From NCBI GenBank assembly GCA_905221615.1, contig CAJNDT010000493.1:1-64000 (forward strand): a stretch of 64,000 nt of DNA, written 5' to 3'. The notes under the pieces are model-generated. The model worked only from the letters and a program-made list of their open reading frames with translations, had not been told where the DNA came from and made no database searches. This DNA is from Symbiodinium sp. CCMP2592. Taxonomy: Eukaryota; Sar; Dinophyceae; Suessiales; Symbiodiniaceae. The position numbers were made by a program, and so were the translations under genes. Shown piece by piece: positions 46,021 to 57,870 of this stretch (position 1 is its first letter; each line of letters opens with the position of its first letter).

Positions 46021-46085
46021 CTCGGAGTGAAGTGGGGCAATGAGAGGTTCTCGGGACTCAGGAAACAACACAGGGGCCTTAATAA

Positions 46086-46176
46086 CTTACCTTTGGTTAA
46101 TAGGGAATGGAGGAATCGGGTACAATTATAGCTACTATTACTACCATTCTTCCATTCCCTACTAACCAAAGGTAAG
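46086..46176. mobile_element. Pal-E element, twin 1
   Basis: 91 bp. Identical over its full length to the copy at 46766-46856, including variants not seen in other copies (GGTTAATAGGG, ATCGGG). Both are flanked by ATAA-like sequence. Confidence 0.88.
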
Positions 46177-46533
46177 ATAATGGGTTGTCTTCATCTAGGA
46201 CTTAGGACTGTCAGGAGGTACCATCACTCAGTATTCCGTGCTGTTGGTTTAACTGGCTTTTACTAAGGAGAAGACCCCAGCACATAAATTGTCGAAGGGT
46301 ACTGCCTGGAACTCAGGAAACATTCCAGAAGCGATGTCGATCCTTGATTCACAGTATGGGTTGGGTACTGCCCCCGTACAGTAACAGTCTATAATGGGTC
46401 TACTATTAAGGTCCTAAGATGGGGCTGTACCAAAGTATAGGGGTTAAAGAAGAGGTTCGAAGACGAACCGCCCAGTTTAGTCATCGGGGGTTTAAGTCAG
46501 AGGACAAGGGCTTAAGGGCTTAACGAGCCTAAC

Positions 46534-46630
46534 ATATGGGTGGTTGTCACAATTCTGGTCCCTCTGGGGTATCCTAAACAATTGGTGGGGTATTATAACC
46601 AGGACCCAAAGGGACCTTAATTTTGACAAT
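46534..46630. mobile_element. Pal-G element
   Basis: ATATGGGTGGTTGTCAC ... TTGACAATCACCCATAT, a palindrome of almost full length. Confidence 0.82.
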
Positions 46631-46765
46631 CACCCATATCCTTCCATTTCAGACCGGACAGGGCTTGGCAAGGCAAGTCGGTCAGGAGTCAGGGTTTATC
46701 CGGCTGGTTGCAGCGTAAGGGCCCTCCAAACTATCTCTTGAACATACCCCGCTCTAACGCCATAA

Positions 46766-46856
46766 CTTACCTTTGGTTAATAGGGAATGGAGGAATCGGG
46801 TACAATTATAGCTACTATTACTACCATTCTTCCATTCCCTACTAACCAAAGGTAAG
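46766..46856. mobile_element. Pal-E element, twin 2
   Basis: Identical to 46086-46176, 680 bp away in direct orientation. Confidence 0.88.
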
Positions 46857-47079
46857 ATAAGAGACAGGAGCAAGTTTCTCAAATTGCTACCCACAAGGCT
46901 GCTAAGGGGGTAGAAGGTTCTTAATAGTCAGTGCCTACATTAAATCTTTTAAACCGAGCCCTAAGCTCGGAATCTGCAACCCAAACCCTGAGTGGCAAAC
47001 CCTCGTGAGTAGGGTCAATTTTGATGGCTCCTGGGGAGTACCATAGGGGTTTACGGGTTGTAGGGGAAACGAAGTAGAC

Positions 47080-47152
47080 TCCGTCAAAAAAAAGAGCATC
47101 CACGTGGGAATCTGAGAGCCCTGCCGCCTTCACGCAAAGGCGAAGGAGAGTC
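47080..47152 (-). CDS. Possible upstream exon
   Basis: After ACGGTAG|G the minus strand reads TLLRLCVKAAGLSDSHVDAL. Moderate GC3. Lies just upstream of the first recognised dikinase exon and could be part of it, but no motif proves this. Confidence 0.3.
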
Positions 47153-47524
47153 CTACCGTAGCTTCGGCTTGTCAGGATCTTATGAAGTAATACTTAAAGC
47201 TATAAGTACCATATATGGGTTCATTTTCATCACAAGCATATTTACAGCATTCAAAGCCCTAGTTGAGAAGTCCCATGATCTCCTAAGTATGGGTATGCGT
47301 TTATGGATACCTTTGTTTCGGCTCATGAGTGTGTACCTGCATAAATGTTAATGCACATTCTTCTCGAGGTTAACAAGGTCTTCCTGACCCCTCAAAATGG
47401 AGCCCTTAAAGGACGCCCTGGAGGTAATTATTTAGGCTCCTAAAGAAGGGGCCTCAAGCTGCCTGGTTCCTTATGTAACAGCTTATGGGGTTGGGTAGCT
47501 CTCCCAGCGTCTCAACTCCTATGC

Positions 47525-47632
47525 TAGGTTCCTGAGTGACCCCTAAATAATAAGGGTACTTTTTTCTCCTGTTATTTATGTTAATCAAAGACTCATACAA
47601 TGAGAAGGGCAAAAGGGTACTACTCAGGAACC
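47525..47632. mobile_element. Single palindromic element
   Basis: GGTTCCTGAGTGACCCC ... GGGTACTACTCAGGAACC. Confidence 0.6.
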
Positions 47633-47999
47633 AAGTATGAGAAGGGCTCTAAAGGAGACCTCCTAATTCATAGAGGGCCCCTCCCACGGTTGCTGAACCA
47701 TGTGTGACCTAGTGGGATGGGCGCGAAGGTCTTGACATACATCCAGAGACTCGAACAGAGTTCGATTCAGGAACAGTCCTAAGACATTGAAAGGGCGTCC
47801 CATGCCTATTCCGTACATCATGTTCCAATGCTCCAAGTACAATGAGGCATATGCTCAAGCAAAAGGTTTTTGGAGTCTCTGCTTAATGGGTATCGCAAAT
47901 CCATTTGCGTGGAGCCCTACACGCCAAGTCAGGGTTTGAATGAAAAGCCTTATGAATGCTGAGGACATAGGGTCGAAGAGTATCGAGATCGGACGGCCT

Positions 48000-50950
48000 T
48001 ATTGGCAATCAAACACTTAGTCGGGTCTGTCCGGGCCACTTACCCCAATCTGGAAGACTTCGAAATTTGGCCAGCCAAGACGGCGTAGGTGACCCTTCAC
48101 AAGAGTTGCAATAGACCACCACGACGTTCAGGTTATTGGTCCTAGAAATCGGGGCTTGGGGGCTTAGGGTCGCGAGCTGAGTGCAAAGCGTCTGAACGGT
48201 TCAACGTGTTGGGGATCCAAACTTTGAGGCATCTATCTCGCAAGCATCCCTCCGCATGCTAAAAGTTCTTCTCCGAACAACACTTCCCTGTGAACACGCA
48301 CCTCACTCGCCGGTCTGTCGCGGACCCTATCGCCTCCAACAGCATGCATGAATCTACATCATGAGAAAAAGGTGTTGCCGGTGTTTAACAAATTCTGTCG
48401 ACATGGGGCTTAAACGGCTGAATAATGTGATCCAGAGCAGCTTTGGGCACAGGGTTATGACAATCAGAAGAATATGGATGGACGTTTTTAGGTGATTCGT
48501 GGTGTCATCAAGTTTGTAGGGGTCGTGCTGCGTCTATCGCGTGTTGTGTTTGAGGCATGAAACAAACTCCGACATATTCCGAACCGCGCAACCACGCAGA
48601 GGCTTTTCAAGACGTCGTTCCAACTTGGTGGGCGCTCAAGTTTAGGCTTCTCTTGTGCAATATCTGGTGGATTCAGAGGACAAGGATTACAACATGGCTG
48701 CATCGGGTTTTCGATTGAACGTCAAGCCTGGGCTTCAAGTTTTTGATGACTTACTTGTCCGAATGATGGGATTGAGGTTTCTCGAGGGTGGGTCACTGAT
48801 TCGTCTGCAGGTTGAATAAGCAACAACTTTTGACGCTTTGTCAACCTTGAGGTCTTGCCCGCAACGACGGCCACGTGCAAAATGCTGCGATGTTGCGCTT
48901 CTTTGTATCAACTCACTCAGCAAATCCAAATTCGCTCATACCCACAGGCTTGAACCTCAGTCTCTAACATAACTTCAACATGTTTTTGTCGGATGTGGGG
49001 TGTAGTGGAAACCACTGACTCTAAGAAGTCTTCCAACAGTAGAGATAAGACAGCCAGCCTACCTGTGCGGGTCATTGGACGTTTGCAACAGTAGGTGCGG
49101 CTAACTTCAAGCCAGTCAAGGTACCTTTCAGCCCAAATTTCAGTTTTCAAGCCGATGCAAGCCCGTGTATGAATGGAGCTCCTGGTTTAAACCCTGAAAC
49201 CAAATCCCACCACTAGGTAGCCAATCCCACCACTGGCTTCCGAGGCACTCTAGAGTCTAGAGCTGTCCCGACAGCAATGGTTGTGAGTTGCTAAATTCTT
49301 GACACGGTTTCTAATTGTTCTGTTGCTGACTTGCAGGCGTTGAGCGCTCGTGGCAGATTGTTGGACGTTCTTGCGAGGACAGCCTTGCATACATCTGCGG
49401 GAAATGCAGCACCATGCCGGTTGTGACAGCGTAAACGCGACCTGATATACCGCGAGTTCTGAGCGATGAACCGTTCCCACAACAGGACAGCTTTCGCCCA
49501 GCATCTCAATCATGAGGAGGCCTGTGTTGTGCAGATCCGCAAGCAAGAGTCAATGGCGGACAGCAAACCCTGCGAAAAGATAAGTTGAAACTCCCAGCCC
49601 GGAGGAGTCGATCCTTCAGCCGCTTGAAGCCTGTGACGCTGAAACCACAAGGCTTGACCTACAGAGCTTGCAGGCCTGCAAAAGAGCCTGTAAACCCAAT
49701 CAACAAATTCATAAAAGAGCTCTGCCGAGATGCTATCTGGACTCACACACGGCTAGATGCTGTTTAAAGATTCAAAGCCGTAGATCTGCTATGCGGCCAA
49801 GGCTTTCTACGGACATTATGTGAAGGCTTTCCTCTCAGCTTTCGTACTCCTTTGCGCAGCTTCTTCGGGGTTCTTACTATCCTCAACTTAAAACTCTACG
49901 AAGGAGTTTGCTTGGCAGTCCGGCAGCGGAGGTAACAGGTGTTTTTACAAGCCTGAATAATAAGACTCGGGCTTTGGGGTTAGAGAAAAACTATATAAGC
50001 AATGGTATGGTTCATGATTCAGGCCCGGATACTAGTTAACATCGGTGATGGCAAGTTCTTGAGGTGAACTCCTTGATCCAGGCGACGTCAGCCTTCTGCT
50101 ACATCCGCGGCGCAGTATGATAGGATTGTATATAGCGCCCGAATGAAATACAAGGGTTAAGGTTCCGAGCTCTTTCGTTGTAAGCTTGGCAAATACTTGC
50201 TTACTTTGAGATGTTCCCACAAGGAGGTACATGGCCCAAGAAGCTGGGACACCCGAAACCTCCCAGTTTCCACTTCATTATGTGCAATATGGAGGCCTCA
50301 ATAGAACCCCCGCAGTAAGATTGGCAATTATTTAGACCCTATATTATATGTAAGCTTGCCAAATCAAGACTGATACCCCAAAGTTAAGAACGGTAAACAT
50401 GTCACCAAGTAAGAACCGTGTTCGCACCACGGCGTCCCATGATGCTTTAAGTACTTGAGAGCCATGGCTCTTTACAAACGATCCAGAGACCCTTCAACTA
50501 GGTGTGGTTTTCACAAGTCTTTAAAACTGTACAGAATTAGGGATCTACATCAAACAATAAGGGCAAGTGATTGCCAAATCGATACCTAGTTAACCGATGG
50601 GGTTCATTTTCATGTTCAAGGTGTATAGGGCGTCTGAATACGGATTTTCGTTTCAATCAGTATTCCTCAATTGGAGGGTACGGCCCGCCATTTCAAAAGG
50701 CAAAAGGCTGTGTACGCTAAGGCTGTGTGGGGTCACGGATCTACGTTCATGAATTCATGGACATGGTCTTCAAGCCGACATTAAGACTTCTTGAGGTATC
50801 TGCTGACAAAGATTGTTTTGATGGCAAATTTGTTTTGATGTCGGTCGCAGAAGATGTGGAATCGCATTATAACCCGACCTAAGTGTTCTCGAGGGCCCGA
50901 AATGGGAGCCTTATATTCAAGAGCTTCCTTGCATTTTGATAAGCGACCCG
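48000..50950. other. Region without recognised gene
   Basis: Few repeats and no coding bias I can support. Unusually free of telomere-like words compared with the rest. A divergent Pal-J-like hairpin lies at about 49951-50030. Confidence 0.4.
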
Positions 50951-50994
50951 TCCACGTTAACCTCGCTCCCTTGGTGTCCAGGTCCGAAACAGTT

Positions 50995-51106
50995 CTAGGA
51001 TACCCAGTAACCTAAGAATAAAAAGACCTCTCTTTTTGGTATTGGGTAACGTTATAAGGAACCTAGGACTACAAAAAGGGAATAAGGGTACTACTGGGCA
51101 TCCTAG
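50995..51106. mobile_element. Pal-I element
   Basis: 112 bp, same length as and nearly identical to 59492-59603. Flanks AGTT and AATT are near-matching. Confidence 0.88.
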
Positions 51107-52042
51107 AATTCTAAGCTTCACAAGGATACCAAGACCAAGCCCTAAATCCTAAACCCTCCACTTTAAACTCTGTACGCTAAAGCAATTACTGCCATTGGTT
51201 ACACAAATATTCTCGAGCATTTCGCCGAATAAATTGGGGTTTCAGTCGTAATAAAATACAACTACCATTTGCACAACCCTAGTTACTAAGTCCAATGCTC
51301 CTTTAAGTAACCACCCCCGTCACCCGCCGTTTTATCGTTGGCATTTCAAAGTTTATTTCGCTGACGCGACCCTTTATTTTGTCAGGAAGCTTGTGGCTGA
51401 AGGCCGTTTCAGTTCCCACGCTCTGAGAGAGCTTCCTTAAAAGATCGGATGTAGTGACTCGGGTTTCTAACACGGTGGCTGTACGTATTTCTTATTACGC
51501 ATAACCCAAATTAAGGTACTTATAACAACTAACCAGTGGTTTGAGGGTTCCCTTGGTTCTTTAGCTCCTTGTTTAATAGGGATTATAATCATCCCCGGCT
51601 CTTTAGCTCCTCCAATATCAAAGCTTAGACAATACTAGCTCAGTCTCATGATCCTTGAAGTAGACCCTAAACCTTATAGATCCCTTATAGAACCCCTTAA
51701 GGAGCCCTTTTCTGCTACCAAGGCTCATGATACTCCAAATATGCTCGGGGCTCTGACTTTTGTGCGCGTTTCCGAGTTCAGGTCGGTCAAGGGCTTAGCG
51801 CGCCTAAGCCCTATAGAGCCCTTACGTAACTCCAAAAACCCCAAAGGTTTGGGATATCTAATCCTTATGTAAAAGCTTCCGCCCTCCTGAACATATTTGA
51901 GGGTTTAAGGTATTTGGGAAGCTCAGTCGCACTACCTAAACTTTAAGCCACGAAACCCTTATGGAACGCTCATGACACCAAACAATCCAAGTTTGGAGCT
52001 CAGGTAGAGGTCTGGATCCCGCATATGAGGGTTTGGGGTGGT

Positions 52043-52125
52043 GCCCGGCCGTGGCAAGGACGCCGCCGATTCTTTCCTGCGCCGAAGCCATGTCCTCGCC
52101 ACAGGGCATGCCAAATCGAGGTCCG
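52043..52125 (-). CDS. Coding-like GC-rich patch
   Basis: Minus strand reads FGMPCGEDMASAQERIGGVL with about 70% GC3 in otherwise AT-rich repeat DNA. Boundaries are not resolved. Could be an upstream exon. Family not recognised. Confidence 0.4.
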
Positions 52126-52651
52126 AAAAACCAGTAGTAGTGTTGCCTGGTAGTCCCTAGTTAAGTTATACTAGACTTTCAAACATACACCGACATCTTC
52201 TTCACAGTAACAAGGCCCCAGAATAGCTGCATGTTGGGTTTACGACTCGACCTCCTGACATCCGAGACGCTTAGTACCCATAAGCTTTGAAGTCTTGTCC
52301 ATACAATCAAGTCGATGCAGCTTTGAAGTCTGTTCTCTACCAGGCTCCTAAGGCTAGGAATTTAGGGGTTGCTCGATTCCTTTACTGCGGGAGTCATACA
52401 AGCAAGCCATCGAAAGAACAGAAGAGGCTACAAATGCGTATAAGGAATATCGCCAGAATACAAGTATGGCAAACATGCGTGCATCGCTCAACGTCAAAAG
52501 ACTTTGTTCAGCACTTGCACTCCAACAAATTCCAAATTTTTCTAACCATTCCTAAATGCAGGAAGCTAGCAACTCACTTACGAGAATATACTCAAGCAAG
52601 TGAAAGCTTACTTGCCCCCTCAGTGTCGTGATTGTTCTCCGTAGTTTACGG

Positions 52652-52775
52652 TACTTAAAGGATCATGGGACTTAGTAAGTAGGTTATAACTGGGGTTATA
52701 AGTCCCCTAAGTGGGGTTACCCTAATTATAACCTACTTATAACCTTACTTACTAAGTCCCATGAGCCTTTAAGTA
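52652..52775. mobile_element. Pal-A element, well preserved
   Basis: TACTTAAAGGATCATGGGAC ... GTCCCATGAGCCTTTAAGTA. 124 bp, both arms nearly complementary throughout. Confidence 0.9.
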
Positions 52776-52906
52776 GATGACTTATCTCCACGAGTAATAT
52801 GACTGCAAGATGACAGTCCCCGGTGTCGTTACGGGCCTTCAAATTCGGAGAGCTAGGATCCCTGTCACAACCAACACAAACAAGCCACAGAATGCCAGCG
52901 AGTGTG

Positions 52907-53023
52907 CTTGGAGGCCCTTTTGACTCAGTAAGTCTACTTAGTAAAAACCCTAGAAACCCTATTAGAAACCCCATAACACCCACCTTACTAACCCTACTTA
53001 CTAAGTCAAAAGGGCCTCCAAGT
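52907..53023. mobile_element. Pal-C MITE-like element
   Basis: CTTGGAGGCCCTTTTGACT ... AGTCAAAAGGGCCTCCAAG. One of three nearly identical copies. Confidence 0.88.
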
Positions 53024-53428
53024 GGTCAGCACCCTAAAAGCCCCACCACGCTCATGGCTGGAAAGCCTCAGCACGAGACGTCAAAGCAAGAATCCCTCAC
53101 TCATGGCTAGGACCCGCAGTCTCTCAACCCCCAAACCCTAGACCAAGAACCCCAAATACCCTAAATCCCTAGACCAGTACCATGGAGGCCTTTATTAATC
53201 GTCAATACTATTCCGGGGTGAGTATAAATTTTATTGTAAATGATTGAGGCATCTATCAATACTATTCTGCGGTTCCTTGGAATATTTATCGTAAGATAAA
53301 CCTCGAAACCTATTCTAACTATGCAGGCTTCTAGAATCATCCTCAACTGCCAACCCTCCACAACAGTCGCCTTAGGCTGGTAGCCGGACTTCCGATACCA
53401 TTCCTGGGTCGAGCTTTCGGAATTCACT

Positions 53429-53512
53429 GGGAGTTTCCCAAGACAGGGGACCCTAATATAGTACCCCAAATAGTAGGATCCTGATTACAAGGACACCCTG
53501 CCCTAATCTTCG
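53429..53512. mobile_element. Pal-F element, shortened
   Basis: GGGAGTTTCCCAAGACAG ... CTTCGGAAACCAC. Right end decayed. Confidence 0.7.
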
Positions 53513-53581
53513 GAAACCACAACTGGTAAGGATTAAGGTTTCAAGGCTTAGTAGGGTCACAGACATCCTTAAGGTGTAAGA

Positions 53582-53684
53582 TAGAGGCCTCAACAACTAC
53601 CTATACTTTTTTGATGGTTCCTTATTATGAATATAGCAGAATGGGCCCCAGAACCCCTATTCTAACTGTTAAGACCCCTATATT
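53582..53684. mobile_element. Pal-J element
   Basis: TAGAGGCCTCAACAACTACC ... CTAACTGTTAAGACCCCTA. Confidence 0.65.
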
Positions 53685-53879
53685 AAGATAGGGCCTTGAT
53701 ACATGGAATAAGCTTTCATACGGCTTTAGCTGCACCCCCTTGGATTTCAGTCGCGGAAGAATCGACGACTGGAGCATCCTTGAAATCAAAACCTCTCAAA
53801 ACCACTTCCGAAGAGGTCTTTAGGGAGTTGAGAAGGGCTTCATCAAGGTCCTGGAACGGTTCTATGAAGGCTTTGATTC

Positions 53880-54005
53880 CCCTAAACCCTAAACCCTAAA
53901 CCCTAGGGGTTTAGCAGCTTCGCTCCGGGACGGTTCAACCTTCAGGCCCTGCGTGTTGAGAACGTGGGCCTCTAGGGTTTAGGGTTTAGGGTTTCGGGTT
54001 TTGGG
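53880..54005. repeat. Two opposed telomere-like runs
   Basis: CCCTAAACCCTAAACCC at 53880-53906 and GGGTTTAGGGTTTAGGG at 53975-53997, facing in opposite directions about 70 bp apart. Confidence 0.8.
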
Positions 54006-54089
54006 GTTGAGGGGCCTTAATACTCTTAATACTTAGGGCATATTTTACCATAGTTATATTAAAACGGCCTTAGTACTCTTACAGTAGAA

Positions 54090-54176
54090 GCCAGAAAGTT
54101 GGAATATCATTACCGTAACCCCTTTAAGGTAAATTATAGGGGATCCTACCATTAATCCATATTCCAACTTTCTGGA
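54090..54176. mobile_element. Single palindromic element
   Basis: CCAGAAAGTTGGAATATC ... CATATTCCAACTTTCTGG. Confidence 0.7.
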
Positions 54177-54433
54177 GTTCCCTTTAATACTTAGAGCATA
54201 TTTTACCATAGTTATATTAAGAAACCCCCCCTACCATAGGGGCCTTAAGAATCAGGGCTGACTTTACCATAGTGATAACAAGAAACCACCCTATCATAGG
54301 GGCCTTCATACTTAGGGCATAGTATGCCATAGTTATAAATAAGGAAGCCCCAGACTCATATTTGCATGTGTTGAGGCCCCATATAAACTCCAGAACCAGA
54401 AGGGGCCGGCTGGTCTCCCAGAACCCAGGCTAC

Positions 54434-54569
54434 AACTTAAGGGATCATAGGACTTAGCAACTAAGGTAATTCTTCAGGTCATGATTCTGCTAACTATACC
54501 TACTACTATGTAGAGCCCGAATTGAGGTATTTCTAACCTTACTTGTCAAGTCCCATGATCCTCCAAGTA
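54434..54569. mobile_element. Pal-A element, old and divergent
   Basis: CTTAAGGGATCATAGGACT ... GTCCCATGATCCTCCAAGTA, with a long unrelated middle. Confidence 0.65.
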
Positions 54570-54849
54570 TCGGACGACGCTTAAGGTATGTGGACTTGTC
54601 ATCGTTTCTTCTCAGGAACTACATTCATTGGGTCAGGGGCCGGCGGTTCAGGGCGTAACAGCGTAGCACATCCGATGCTCACTTTGGAGCAGCGACCAAG
54701 GGCCATCTTTGTAGACTTCGGTGGATTATAAGGGATCGATAGGTTTTCTTTTCATCATCATTCGAATTGTACCCATCACTACATCTAACCCGAATTGAGG
54801 CACTTCTAAGATACGGGATCGATAGGTTCTCTTATATCACGATTTACCC

Positions 54850-54950
54850 TTAGCCGAGCAGTTGCAGCTTCTCAAGAAGGAGCTCCACAGCCGCACTCAC
54901 AGCATCCGTCCGCCATGGGCTTCTTTGCTGCAGCCGCGGCATGGGAGAAG
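54850..54950 (-). CDS. Coding-like GC-rich patch with stop
   Basis: Minus frame reads DAVSAAVELLLEKLQLLG then TAA. A second minus frame (MADGCCECGCG) and a plus frame are also open here, so the reading is ambiguous. The composition suggests coding. Confidence 0.3.
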
Positions 54951-55217
54951 ATCATCTGAGGGGCTGAGGACTATACAACATTAATAAATCGACTAGGGTT
55001 TTGGGAACCATTCTACACTAAATACAAGAAGGAACCAACAAAATGGTATTGGTATCTATCAACGCCCCTAAGTATGCCGGAGACGTCCCACCTCCAAGGC
55101 GCGGAGAGGCTGAGGCGGAGGAAGTGGAGCAGGAATAGCTGCAGCTGCAGGCAATTGCGTAAATAGGCACTGCTGGAGGCGGTTGAGGGCAACCCGGGTT
55201 GAGTGCCCCTTAGCAGC

Positions 55218-55316
55218 CTTAGCCCCGAACAGCTGCTTCCGCCTGGAAAAGCTTGTGGCTCCCGAAATTCGCGCGATGGTGCTACCCACCGGGAGTGGGC
55301 GCAGTCGGCATTGGTG
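55218..55316 (-). CDS. Probable exon, unknown protein
   Basis: 33 codons between CCCTGCAG|CAC and GCTAAG|GCTGCT (GC donor), phase 0 to phase 0, about 70% GC3. Reads PVGSTIARISGATSFSRRKQ. Same strand and same splice style as the dikinase exons. May belong to its unknown 5' part or to a neighbour. Confidence 0.4.
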
Positions 55317-56543
55317 CTGCAGGGCCGGCAATGATAATGGAAACCCAGATTTAGTTCAGGATACCTACTCAGCTCTTGAGTCATGTATGAAACAAGTTCT
55401 TTCCCCCATAGACCACCGCACACCCCAGCAATGGGGCGAGCAGAATGGCCTTGAAGCACCAGTCTACAACTTGAAAGGGAATTTAGGGTTTAGGGCTTGT
55501 TTCGGTTCTTAGGGTTTAGGGTTTATTAGGCTTTTGGGGTTTAGCATTTAGGATCTATTAGGCTTTTGGAGCTTAAGGTTTGGGGTTTAGGGTTTTGGGG
55601 GGCTGATGTGCTAAAGACACCACAAGCGACTCGAAGCCGCAACAGAGGCTTGTGCAACCTTGCACCACCTGAGTTGCAGGACATTCCAAGCTCATCCAAA
55701 ACAAAGCCAACTTGCGAAACCTTAAACCTCACACCTCCTAACCCACAAAACGTGAACCTCAAACCGACAGACATCAAACACATGACTCCCTAAAGCCTTA
55801 CCATGAAAAACATCAGCCTAACATCCTGAAAGGACGGCAAAAGAGTATGTATAGATCTCTGTAGAACCCGTATTGAAAGTACACGCCAGTGCCTGTATCT
55901 CTGAGCATAACCCCAAGCCAATACCGTTGTGATCATCAAGCACCCAAGTAAGCCCTCCTAGCCGCCTTTAAGACGCCCCAAACCTTGTCAGAACAACAGC
56001 CAAAGGCTCGAGAGCTTTGGCGTCGGCAAGGCAGAGGCACCTTTTGAGGTTTTGGCAGGACTTCCATACCACAATGGTTCTACAGGGTTCTATGAAGGTT
56101 CTACAAAGGTTCTATCCCCGGAAGTATGGAATACGTGTTAAACCGCACAGAACTTCCGAATATGATCAACGGATGTTCCGTGGTCAAGGGGCATTGAATC
56201 CTGGGCCGTTGCCGTACCGTTTCGGAGGCTGGGGTTCGGGGTTTATTTCGGGTTTCGGCATCCGGAATTGCGGGTTCTTGACAAGGCATTACATGTACCA
56301 CAGCGGACATGTTGAAAACTTTGCGCGACATACATAAATCTAGACAGACAGCTCGATACCTGATTGCGGGAATGAAGATGGGGGTTGTCTCAAGGATAGC
56401 CTTGTGTTCACACGTGTTGTGCAAGCCCTACAGCCCCAAAACCCTCTACCCTGAACCCCAGGCGCTCAACCCTCAATGCCCTAGACCCTCCACCCCGAAC
56501 CCTAAATACGCCAGACCCGAAATCCCAAACCCGAAGCCCCAAG

Positions 56544-56659
56544 TACTTGGAGGCCCTTTTGACTTGGTAAGTCTACTTAGTATCCCCTAGAAACCCTATT
56601 AGAAACCCCATAACCCACCTTACTAACCCTACTTACTAAGTCAAAAGGGCCTCCAAGTA
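56544..56659. mobile_element. Pal-C element
   Basis: TACTTGGAGGCCCTTTTGAC ... GTCAAAAGGGCCTCCAAGTA. Confidence 0.88.
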
Positions 56660-56685
56660 CCCTAAATACCCCAACCCCCAAGGCC

Positions 56686-56870
56686 CTACTTACAGGATCA
56701 TGGGACTTAGCAAGTAGGGCGATAGCGGGTAATTACTAACCAGTGCTTTTGGGGTTCCGTTGGCTCTTTAGCTCCTCATTCAATAGGGATTATCATCATC
56801 CCTGTCTCCTTAGCTCCTCCAATATCAAAGGTTAGATTATACTTCAAATTTCCATGATCCTCCACGTAGC
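56686..56870. mobile_element. Pal-A variant with TTTAGCTCC interior
   Basis: Pal-A ends enclose a core with CTCTTTAGCTCC and CCTCCAATATCAAA words. The same core occurs at about 51530-51660, so this is a distinct subfamily with at least two copies. Confidence 0.7.
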
Positions 56871-56907
56871 CCTGAACCCTCAACCCGAACCTTGAACCCC
56901 AAAGAGA

Positions 56908-57016
56908 CTCAATAGTAGGGGCTTCAACGAATCAGAATGGGGTCTTGCGGTAGACTATGCTATTGTGAGAAAAACAACCCAAAATAGAATTTGTAATCAT
57001 TTTGAGCCCTTCTATG
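56908..57016. mobile_element. Pal-J element, diverged
   Basis: GTAGGGGCTTCAACGAATCAG ends less one base; right arm TAATCATTTTGAGCCCTTCTA. Confidence 0.6.
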
Positions 57017-57125
57017 AGAGTCTATAAAGCTTGAGTTCGCCAACCCTAAACCCCAAATACCCCATACCCTCGGTTCGAAACTCTTTCGTAAAGGGGCCCC
57101 AAACTCCTTGAACTTCAACCTTTAA

Positions 57126-57230
57126 TACGGTTGATGATATAAATCCTGCATTACCCATAATAAGGAATATACCATAATTCCCATAGTTTAGGGTCCTTAA
57201 GGTAATGCAGGATTTATATCATCAACCGTA
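57126..57230. mobile_element. Pal-D element, well preserved
   Basis: TACGGTTGATGATATAAATC ... TATATCATCAACCGTA, near-perfect palindrome ends with TA duplication. Confidence 0.88.
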
Positions 57231-57694
57231 CCTCCAACTCTAAACCCTTTCTCATGCCCTATAGTAGGCCCTAACATATACCCTCGGCCCGACAGCCTAT
57301 AAAGGCATCCTCATACCCTAAACTCTAAGTATCCTAGATTCCCCAAGACCCAAACCCTACTTAAAGCATCACAGGGCTCAGTGAGAAGGGATGATGATAA
57401 AGAAGGTACCTGTACTTGCAACTACTAATAAGCTCGCCTGAATACCCCAAATACCCTCTACCGCGAGCCTTAAACCCGACTTAAGGGATCATATGGGGCT
57501 CAGTAAGTAACTATACTTATAACTATACAGGATCATCGTTAAGGACATGGATTACATGCACTGTCGACAATCATACACCCAAAACCTTAAACCCTATACC
57601 CAAAACCCTAAACACTATACCCAAAACCCCTAAAGCTTCAGTTCGTTGAGTCATCCTCATACCCTTAACCCCCAACCCCCTTAGCTATCATATT

Positions 57695-57870
57695 ACTCGA
57701 TAGTGCGTTATAGTATAGTATAGTATAGTGCATTATCGTATAGTATATTATAGTGTATTATCGTATGTTATAGTATAGCATAGTGTATTATAGTATAGTA
57801 TAGTGTATTCTAGTATAGTATAGTGTATCATAGTATAGTATAGTTTAGTGTATTCTATCATAGTATAGCA
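57695..57870. repeat. TATAG-type satellite
   Basis: Tandem TATAGTATAG with higher-order GTGTATT/GTGCATT spacers, about 175 bp. Confidence 0.85.
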
